Shown here piece after piece: positions 54,445 to 61,250 of a stretch of 64,000 nucleotides of DNA (positions within the stretch are counted from its first letter, which is position 1; each line of letters opens with the position of its first letter). The translations under genes were made by a program, and so were the position numbers. Under the pieces are notes generated by a model. The model searched no databases. It was not told where the DNA came from and worked only from the letters and a program-made list of their open reading frames with translations. Source of the stretch: Ohtaekwangia sp. (GTDB taxonomy: Bacteria > Bacteroidota > Bacteroidia > Cytophagales > Cyclobacteriaceae); assembly GCA_021155195.1 (NCBI GenBank), contig JAJNPV010000050.1, positions 434,001-498,000 of the forward strand, read 5' to 3'.

Positions 54445-57400
54445 GTGAAGGCGCATGATTTTCTCTCCATTTATCGCGCGGACAGCCTGGTGCAGACGCT
54501 GGCCGAGGGGATTCGTACGCCTGCACACCGAAGTGCCTCGCACGAAGGTGTGTCTAACAATACCAACATTCACATAAAAGGCCTACACGGAAGTTTAGAT
54601 GCCGTCATTTTTGCTTCGGTCGTAAAAAGTGTTCGAGCCTCACATATTCTTATTGCTCAGGATAAAGAAGAGGCTTCCTATTTATTAAATGATCTTCAAA
54701 ACCTTTTGGGCGAAAAAGAGGTGCTCTTTTTTCCAATGTCGTACAGGCGGCCTTATGAATATAGCGAGATTGAGAACGCCAACATTCTTATGCGATCGGA
54801 GGTTCTCAATCAAATCAGCAATCATCCGGATGGAAATGTTATTGTTACCTATCCTGAAGCCATTTCAGAAAAAGTAATTAATAAGAAATCGCTATCAACA
54901 AATACCTTTCTTATTAAGAAGGGTGAAGTTCTTGATTTGAATTTTCTTGAAGAGTTCCTGCACAGTTTCGATTTTGAGAAAACTGATTTTGTTTTTGAAG
55001 CCGGGCAGTTTGCCATACGGGGTGGCATTATAGATGTGTTTTCGTTTGCGCACGAACTTCCTTACCGCATTGAGCTTTTTGGTGAAGAAGTTGAAAGTAT
55101 ACGAAGTTTTGATCCGGGTTCGCAGCTTTCGGTTGATGTGCTTGATAAAATAAGTTTGATGCCAAATGTGCAAACCCGGTTGGTACAGGAAGAACGTCAA
55201 TCTTTTTTTGATTTCATTTCTCCTTCAGCCCGTATCTGGATAAAAGATGCTGAACTTACTGTAGATATTGTAGATACCTGCTTCCAAAAAGCCACGGCAT
55301 CGTTCGATCAGATCCTCCGCGAAAGCGGCCAAACAAAAGTAGTGTTAGAACCTGCCCAACTTTTCAATACAGCAGAAAGTCTTCTTAAAAGTTTTAAAAG
55401 TTTATCATGTATTGAGTTTGGATCAAAATTCTATTTCGAAAGTTCATCTGTTTTTGAATTCCGGTCTTCGGCTCAACCTTCCTTCAATAAAAACTTCGAG
55501 TTGCTGGCCGCGGATTTATTGGAGCATCAAAGTCAGGGCTTTGGAAATTTTATTGCAGCCGAGCAACCCCGGCAAGTTGAACGCTTGCATGGAATCTTTG
55601 AAGAAATTCATCCGGACTTAAAGTTTCAATCACTTGAATTTTCCCTTTGGAGAGGATTTGTAGATCCCTTGGTAAAAGTAGTTTGTTATACGGATCATCA
55701 AATCTTTGAGCGTTTCTATAAGTATCGTCAAAAAGAAAAATTTTCAAAATCGAAAGCATTAACCTTTAGGGAACTGCAAACACTGCAACCTGGAGATTTC
55801 GTAACACATATTGATTATGGCATTGGCAAGTTTGCGGGTCTTGAAAAGAAAACTGTTGATGGCAAAGAACAAGAAGCCATTCGCCTTGTCTTTCGCGATG
55901 ATGATTTACTAACGGTTAGTATTCATGCGCTTCATAAAATTTCAAAATATTCGGGTAAGGATGGATCTCCGCCTTCCATCAGTAAACTTGGAAGTGGCGA
56001 ATGGGAGAGCAAAAAAGCTAAAGCCAAGAAGAAAGTAAAAGACATTGCAAAAGAACTCATCAGTCTTTACGCAAAACGGAAGGGTGCACCGGGCTTTGCT
56101 TTTAGTGAAGATGGTTTCCTTCAGGCAGAGTTAGAGTCTTCTTTTATTTATGAAGACACCCCCGATCAGGCGAAAGCCACCGAAGATGTAAAACGCGATA
56201 TGCAGAAGCCGCACCCGATGGATCGATTGGTGTGTGGCGATGTTGGCTTTGGTAAAACAGAAGTGGCCATTCGCGCAGCGTTCAAGGCAGCTACTGAAGG
56301 TAAACAAGTTGCTGTGTTGGTGCCCACTACTATTTTGGCGATGCAGCACTACAGAACATTTTCGGAACGCTTAGCCGATATGCCTGTAAAGATTGATTAT
56401 GTTTCGCGGTTTAAAACGACTGCCGAAATCAAAAAAATAATTGGCGAAGTAAAAGATGGAAGCATCAATATCATTATAGGCACTCACAGGGTGGTAAGTA
56501 AGGATGTTGAGTTTAAAGATTTAGGATTATTAATTATTGATGAGGAACAAAAGTTTGGTGTTAAGGTAAAAGACCGTCTTAAAGAATTGAAAGTAAATGT
56601 GGATGTGCTTACGTTAACTGCCACTCCCATTCCGCGCACGTTACATTTTTCGTTAATGGGTGCCCGCGACTTAAGTATTATCAGCACACCACCTCCTAAT
56701 CGTCAACCGGTAACAACTGAACTTCATACGTTCGAAGAAACTATTATCCGAGATGCCGTAAGCACTGAACTGCGTAGAGGCGGCCAGGTATTTTTTGTAC
56801 ACAATCGCATTAGCGATATCGATCAACTTGCCAACACCATTTTTAAGTTGGTGCCAGACTCGCGCATTGGTGTTGCCCATGGCCAAATGGATGGCGATAA
56901 ACTGGAAAAGGCAATGGTTAAATTTATTGAAGGCGAATATGATGTTTTGGTTTCCACCAACATAATTGAGTCCGGTCTTGACATACCCAATGCCAATACA
57001 ATTATCATTAACCAGGCTCACATGTTTGGGTTAAGTGATTTGCATCAGATGCGTGGGCGCGTGGGCCGATCGAATAAAAAAGCATTTTGTTATTTACTCA
57101 CTCCACCCAGTTCTGTTTTGTCCTCCGATTCGCGAAAGCGTTTGGCTGCCTTGGAAGAGTTTTCGGAATTAGGAGATGGATTCAAAGTGGCCATGCGCGA
57201 TCTTGATATTCGGGGAGCAGGAAATTTATTAGGTGCCGAACAAACGGGTTTTATCACTGACTTAGGATTTGATACCTATCATAAAATTTTGGATGATGCC
57301 ATTCAAGAATTGAAAGAGACTGACTTCAAAGAATTATTTGCTGAAGAGCTTTCCGCGAAAGCGAAATTGATTGTGCCCGACTGCAGCATAGAAACCGATC

Positions 57401-57858
57401 TGGAAATTTTAATTCCTGATACCTATGTCAATAATACGAGCGAGCGACTTCAGCTCTACGCAAGTCTCGATAATGTCAAAGACGAAGAGCGACTAATAGG
57501 GTTTAAAGAATCTCTGCGCGACCGATTTGGTCCCATTCCGGAATCTGTTGAACAATTGATAAATTCTGTTCGCTTGCGCTGGATTGGTGAATCCCTTGGG
57601 TTTGAAAAAATCTCCCTTAAAAATGAGAAGCTGCGCGGGTATTTTCTATCCGGCAACGATGAATATTTCAAGTCTGAAATATTTGGAAAAATTTTAGCGT
57701 TTGTTCAAGCCAACAGCAAGCGCTGTCGTATGAAAGATAGCATGGGTAAGTTAATTCTTACAATAGAAAATATTCCCACTGTAGATTCAGCTATTACCTT
57801 GCTTGAGCCTCTCTACCCGTATACTATTAAATCGCCCAACGAAATATCTACCGTATAA
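54445..57858 (+). CDS. mfd: Transcription-repair coupling factor
   Basis: The 1137-residue protein removes RNA polymerase stalled at DNA damage and recruits UvrA. The UvrB-like N-terminal module, the RNA-polymerase-binding Tudor-like domain (GDFVTHIDYGIGKF), and the RecG-type helicase motor are all present: Walker A GDVGFGKTE (598-606), DEEQ (699-702), TATPIPRTL, and GRVGRSNKKAFCYLL. The TRCF C-terminal domain follows, with LYASLDNVKDEE. The start is a GTG at 54445: an in-frame TAA sits at 54433-54435 and the next Met is near residue 100. It is convergent with the small gene at 57813, overlapping it by 46 bases. Confidence 0.96.
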   Translation: MKAHDFLSIYRADSLVQTLAEGIRTPAHRSASHEGVSNNTNIHIKGLHGSLDAVIFASVVKSVRASHILIAQDKEEASYLLNDLQNLLGEKEVLFFPMSYRRPYEYSEIENANILMRSEVLNQISNHPDGNVIVTYPEAISEKVINKKSLSTNTFLIKKGEVLDLNFLEEFLHSFDFEKTDFVFEAGQFAIRGGIIDVFSFAHELPYRIELFGEEVESIRSFDPGSQLSVDVLDKISLMPNVQTRLVQEERQSFFDFISPSARIWIKDAELTVDIVDTCFQKATASFDQILRESGQTKVVLEPAQLFNTAESLLKSFKSLSCIEFGSKFYFESSSVFEFRSSAQPSFNKNFELLAADLLEHQSQGFGNFIAAEQPRQVERLHGIFEEIHPDLKFQSLEFSLWRGFVDPLVKVVCYTDHQIFERFYKYRQKEKFSKSKALTFRELQTLQPGDFVTHIDYGIGKFAGLEKKTVDGKEQEAIRLVFRDDDLLTVSIHALHKISKYSGKDGSPPSISKLGSGEWESKKAKAKKKVKDIAKELISLYAKRKGAPGFAFSEDGFLQAELESSFIYEDTPDQAKATEDVKRDMQKPHPMDRLVCGDVGFGKTEVAIRAAFKAATEGKQVAVLVPTTILAMQHYRTFSERLADMPVKIDYVSRFKTTAEIKKIIGEVKDGSINIIIGTHRVVSKDVEFKDLGLLIIDEEQKFGVKVKDRLKELKVNVDVLTLTATPIPRTLHFSLMGARDLSIISTPPPNRQPVTTELHTFEETIIRDAVSTELRRGGQVFFVHNRISDIDQLANTIFKLVPDSRIGVAHGQMDGDKLEKAMVKFIEGEYDVLVSTNIIESGLDIPNANTIIINQAHMFGLSDLHQMRGRVGRSNKKAFCYLLTPPSSVLSSDSRKRLAALEEFSELGDGFKVAMRDLDIRGAGNLLGAEQTGFITDLGFDTYHKILDDAIQELKETDFKELFAEELSAKAKLIVPDCSIETDLEILIPDTYVNNTSERLQLYASLDNVKDEERLIGFKESLRDRFGPIPESVEQLINSVRLRWIGESLGFEKISLKNEKLRGYFLSGNDEYFKSEIFGKILAFVQANSKRCRMKDSMGKLILTIENIPTVDSAITLLEPLYPYTIKSPNEISTV

Positions 57859-58070
57859 GGCTCCAACTCATCGAAGCTATCAAATGCATTTATTTCTATT
57901 GCTTTTTTGAATAATGTTGAGTAATGAACCTCAATAAAGAATTGGCCATAATGGTAAAGGTGAAACTTAGTGCTTCCTGTTTCTCGGGAAATAAGGTAGT
58001 CTGAGTAATATATAATTAGGTCGCACTTACTTTCGAAAGTAGATTCATTAAAGGCTGCAAGAGAGATCAT
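57813..58070 (-). CDS. Small conserved protein overlapping the mfd 3' end
   Basis: The 85-residue cytosolic protein begins MISLAAFNESTFESKCDLI and continues with KFHLYHYGQFFIEVHYS, INAFDSFDELEPYTVDISLGDLI. This resembles a widespread short family of Bacteroidota with no assigned role, recognised by the HLYHYxxFFxEVxY stretch. I prefer the ATG at 58070 over one at 58127, whose extra residues do not look conserved. The gene runs opposite to mfd and overlaps its last 46 bases. The remaining 269 bases up to gldJ hold no other gene. Confidence 0.72.
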   Translation of the reverse strand: MISLAAFNESTFESKCDLIIYYSDYLISRETGSTKFHLYHYGQFFIEVHYSTLFKKAIEINAFDSFDELEPYTVDISLGDLIVYG

Positions 58071-58339
58071 CGGGTTATTACAATTAAGCCTAACCCTCAA
58101 GAAAATGCCATACCAACATGCTTGCACATCAGAAATTGAACAATTCCTCAGATTTTAAACCCACCGTTGGAAACTGAATCCCATTTTGGCCTTGTATACT
58201 ATTGCCTGACTTGTGGCGTTAAGCAATCGGTTTCTGCTGACTACCTCTATTAAGGATTTAGCAAAAAAACGCTACCCTTTGGAAAACATTGATTTATCTA
58301 TTTATATTAGCGGTTACTTTTATGTATAACCAAAAGCAA

Positions 58340-59638
58340 ATGAAGTATTTCAAGTCACTCCTGTTCTTAGTTGCGCTGTCCGTGCTGGTCTCATCATGTT
58401 TTCTCCGGCAAGGAGGTAAACCAACTGCTCAAAACCCTGGTCAGCTTAGTACCGCAACGGGTTTAAAGTATACCCGCGATGCAGCCGAGGGTTTTGCGGT
58501 AAATGAATACCGCTCGCAACCCGATGCGCCCAATATGGTATTTATTGAGGGTGGCCGAACCGTATTAGGTTCCTTTGAAGAGGATGTTATGTCTTACAGA
58601 GACAACGTTGAGCGCACAGTTTCTGTGGCTTCCTTTTATATGGATGAAACTGAAATCGCCAACATCCATTGGCTTGAGTATTTGTATTATTTATCGGTAG
58701 ATTCAACCAAGATTGATGGTGGAAAGGCTTATGCTGCTGCATTACCAGATACCATGGTATGGCGCTCCAATCTCGCTTTTAACGACCCTTATGTAGATCA
58801 TTATTTAAGATATCCTGGTTTCCGTTACTTCCCGGTAGTAGGTGTTAAATGGAAACAAGCGAATGAATATTCGAAGTGGAGAACAGCCAAAGTAAATGGT
58901 GACCTAGCTGAAAAGGCTGGTGTTGCTGCCCCCGAATCAGGCGCGGGTCGTATTCCTTTGGAATCTGGTGTGGTAATCCCTGCTTATCGCCTTCCAACTG
59001 AAGCTGAGTGGGAATATGCTGCTCAAGCACTTATTGGAACTCAATGGTTAGATGAAATGCAAAACTTTAACCGTATTTATCCTTGGGATGGTCATGCATT
59101 GCGTAATCCTTATGGAAAACAAATGGGCTCATTCCTTGCTAACTTTAAGAGAGGTCGTGGTGACTATGCGGGTATTGCAGGAAGATTGAATGATGGTGCG
59201 TTGATCACAACCTACATTTATGAATTTCCTCCTAACGATTACGGTTTGTATAACATGGCCGGTAACGTGAGTGAGTGGGTAATGGATGTGTATCGTCCTC
59301 TTTCGCATCAAGACTTTGATGACCTTAACCCTATTCGTAGAGATGACTTTATTGACAGCCATAGCGAATACAGAAACCGCTACACCAAGGTTGAGAAGGA
59401 TTCAACAGTAACCATGCCTGATGGCACAACAAAAAATATCAAGTCTTACGATTATGTGAAGAATCCTCAAGGGTTCATATCATTGATCTCGGATAAAGTA
59501 CGTGTTTACAAAGGCGGTTCATGGAAAGATGTTGCTTACTGGATGTCACCTGGTACTCGTAGATTCTTAGACGAAGATTCAGCTACTGCAACTATCGGTT
59601 TCCGTTGCGCAATGATCCGTGCAGGATCAAACTATTAA
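58340..59638 (+). CDS. gldJ: Gliding-motility lipoprotein GldJ
   Basis: The 432-residue protein has a type-II signal peptide with lipobox VSSC (Cys20). The body is a formylglycine-generating-enzyme-like (SUMF1) fold with YMDETEIANIHWLEY, FPVVGVKWKQANEYSKWR, RLPTEAEWEYAAQA, YGLYNMAGNVSEWVMDVY, KGGSWKDVAYWMSPGTRRFLDED and IGFRCAM. This combination matches GldJ, which is required for gliding and for stability of the type IX secretion core. The extra insertions relative to GldK, and the missing catalytic cysteines of true sulfatase activators, support GldJ. An alternative start lies 18 bases upstream (58322). Confidence 0.92.
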   Translation: MKYFKSLLFLVALSVLVSSCFLRQGGKPTAQNPGQLSTATGLKYTRDAAEGFAVNEYRSQPDAPNMVFIEGGRTVLGSFEEDVMSYRDNVERTVSVASFYMDETEIANIHWLEYLYYLSVDSTKIDGGKAYAAALPDTMVWRSNLAFNDPYVDHYLRYPGFRYFPVVGVKWKQANEYSKWRTAKVNGDLAEKAGVAAPESGAGRIPLESGVVIPAYRLPTEAEWEYAAQALIGTQWLDEMQNFNRIYPWDGHALRNPYGKQMGSFLANFKRGRGDYAGIAGRLNDGALITTYIYEFPPNDYGLYNMAGNVSEWVMDVYRPLSHQDFDDLNPIRRDDFIDSHSEYRNRYTKVEKDSTVTMPDGTTKNIKSYDYVKNPQGFISLISDKVRVYKGGSWKDVAYWMSPGTRRFLDEDSATATIGFRCAMIRAGSNY

Positions 59639-59663
59639 GAAATTATTTACCTAAAAAGGTAGT

Positions 59664-59693
59664 AAACCCTGACTTAAAAAGTCAGGGTTTTTT
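59664..59693. terminator. Bidirectional terminator between gldJ and the comF-like gene
   Basis: Arms AAACCCTGACTT (59664-59675) and AAGTCAGGGTTT (59679-59690) with a 3-base loop and a T run after it. The A tract before it supports termination on the minus strand too. The last bases reach the stop of the comF-like gene. Confidence 0.92.
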
Positions 59694-60420
59694 ATTGTGC
59701 TTCCGCAAGGCAAGCCATGCTCAACTCGCTACAGCCCGCATTTACCAAGTGTTTGCCGCAGGCTTCAAGCGTTGCCCCGGTTGTGATTACATCATCCACT
59801 AATAAGATTCTTGCTCCCTTTATTTTTTCGGTTTGACGGATATTGAACACATCCTTCACATTATTCCATCGCTCCACTCTTGTTTTTTTCGTCTGTGTAG
59901 TGGTGCTTACTTTTCGCGTACTAATAGATTCATCCCACGGAATTTTTAGCGTGTCACTTAAACCTTCTGCAAAACAGGCACTTTGATTATACCCTCTCTT
60001 TCGCCTTCTACTTTCGTGCAAGGGCACAGGAATGATAAGATCAAATTTGTTTGCAAAACCTGCATCTACTAATTCCTTACCATAAATTTTCCCCAGACGA
60101 ACTCCAACCTCGGGATGATTGCCATATTTCAATTGATGCAATAGGTGTTGCACGATTCCCGTTTTTCTAAATTTCAAAAATGCCATTACATGCTGCACTT
60201 GCAATCGACCCATCATTCTGAGCTGAATGGGATTTTCGCTATCAAGATGATCTCCTGTTTTGGGCAAGTCTCGAATACAACGCGTGCACAATATTTCTTC
60301 TCCTTTATATAGTGCCAACGAACAGCCTAAACAGTAATTCGGATAGAATAATGAAACAAAATCCCGCCCTAAGTCAATGGCGGTGCCAAGCACATTTGAT
60401 TTAATCCTATTTGACCTCAT
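59692..60420 (-). CDS. ComF-family phosphoribosyltransferase-like protein
   Basis: The 242-residue form starts at the ATG at 60420; upstream codons to 60537 overlap the divergent gene. Zinc-ribbon cysteines Cys30/33 and Cys45/48 (YCLGC, CTRC) are followed by a phosphoribosyltransferase fold with the PRPP loop ILLVDDVITTGATL and the phrase RRRKRGYNQS. ComF acts in DNA uptake for transformation in naturally competent bacteria. In Bacteroidota the gene is widespread and its role in uptake is unproved. It ends at a shared terminator with gldJ. Confidence 0.9.
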   Translation of the reverse strand: MRSNRIKSNVLGTAIDLGRDFVSLFYPNYCLGCSLALYKGEEILCTRCIRDLPKTGDHLDSENPIQLRMMGRLQVQHVMAFLKFRKTGIVQHLLHQLKYGNHPEVGVRLGKIYGKELVDAGFANKFDLIIPVPLHESRRRKRGYNQSACFAEGLSDTLKIPWDESISTRKVSTTTQTKKTRVERWNNVKDVFNIRQTEKIKGARILLVDDVITTGATLEACGKHLVNAGCSELSMACLAEAQ

Positions 60421-60445
60421 CTTTGAGGGAAGAAATTTATTAGTT

Positions 60446-60787
60446 ATGAACCTCGTAGAGCAATTTAATGAATACCGCGGCAAGATGAATGAGAAAATTC
60501 TGGAAGCCGACAATTTGATCATCAAACGAATTTTCAATTTAGATACAAATGCATACCAGGCGGGTGCATTGGATGTAAAATCAAAGGAACTAATTGGGCT
60601 TACCTGCTCACTGGTTTTGCGCTGCGATGATTGTGTAAAATATCATTTAGGTAAATGCAAGGAAATAGGGTTTTCGACAGCCGAGGTGCACGAGGCGATG
60701 GGCGTTGCAACTTTGGTGGGGGGCACAATAGTAATCCCTCATTTACGAAGAGCTTTTGAATATTGGGAAGAGCTGGCAAAATCATAA
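60446..60787 (+). CDS. AhpD-like carboxymuconolactone decarboxylase-fold protein
   Basis: The 113-residue cytosolic protein has the AhpD redox motif C-x2-C with a histidine four residues on (Cys60, Cys63, His67 in RCDDCVKYHLGKC) and the helical pattern of the family. It may reduce peroxides or transfer electrons as an alkylhydroperoxidase. The ATG at 60446 gives 113 residues as in relatives; codons upstream to 60377 lie over the comF start on the other strand. It is followed three bases later by a hypothetical gene, so the two form an operon. Confidence 0.87.
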   Translation: MNLVEQFNEYRGKMNEKILEADNLIIKRIFNLDTNAYQAGALDVKSKELIGLTCSLVLRCDDCVKYHLGKCKEIGFSTAEVHEAMGVATLVGGTIVIPHLRRAFEYWEELAKS

Positions 60788-60790
60788 GTT

Positions 60791-61171
60791 ATGTTTAAAC
60801 GCGATTTAGATCTTGAGCGTAAATGGCAGGCTTTGCTAGGGGAATTAGAGCGGCTTCTTGAGAAAAAACCTAAAGACCTTAATGGAGTTCTCTATATTAT
60901 CGGGGTTCAGGAACTTGGAAAAGGGGCAAAGGTCTTTTCAAAAGAGGAGAAGCAAGATCTTTTACATATTGCCATCTGCAAAGTTCTAAGTATTGCTGGG
61001 TATTACGAACTAGAGGGGCTTGATGCGGATGGTTGGCCGCACTGGAAGCTAATAAAGAAGCTCCCACATTTCGATTTGTTGGAACAAGAAAAGCTTCTGA
61101 AAATGCATGTCCTCGAATATTTTGAGAAAGAGTACGAATGGTTTTTTCCAGACTCAAAAATCCCTTTATAA
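60791..61171 (+). CDS. Hypothetical cytosolic protein
   Basis: The 126-residue protein is helical with a charged start (MFKRDLDLERKWQALLGELERLL) and a conserved-looking centre (LNGVLYIIGVQELGKGAKVFSKEEKQDLLHIA, DADGWPHWKLIKKLP). I believe it is a conserved Cytophagales protein of unknown function. No catalytic motif is evident. It lies three bases after the AhpD-like gene. Confidence 0.7.
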   Translation: MFKRDLDLERKWQALLGELERLLEKKPKDLNGVLYIIGVQELGKGAKVFSKEEKQDLLHIAICKVLSIAGYYELEGLDADGWPHWKLIKKLPHFDLLEQEKLLKMHVLEYFEKEYEWFFPDSKIPL

Positions 61172-61250
61172 GCGGTTTGTCTTAAGACTTTAGCTACGCT
61201 ATCTTAGTCGATTAAAACTATCTTTAAGATAAGTTCGTTTCAACAGAAGT

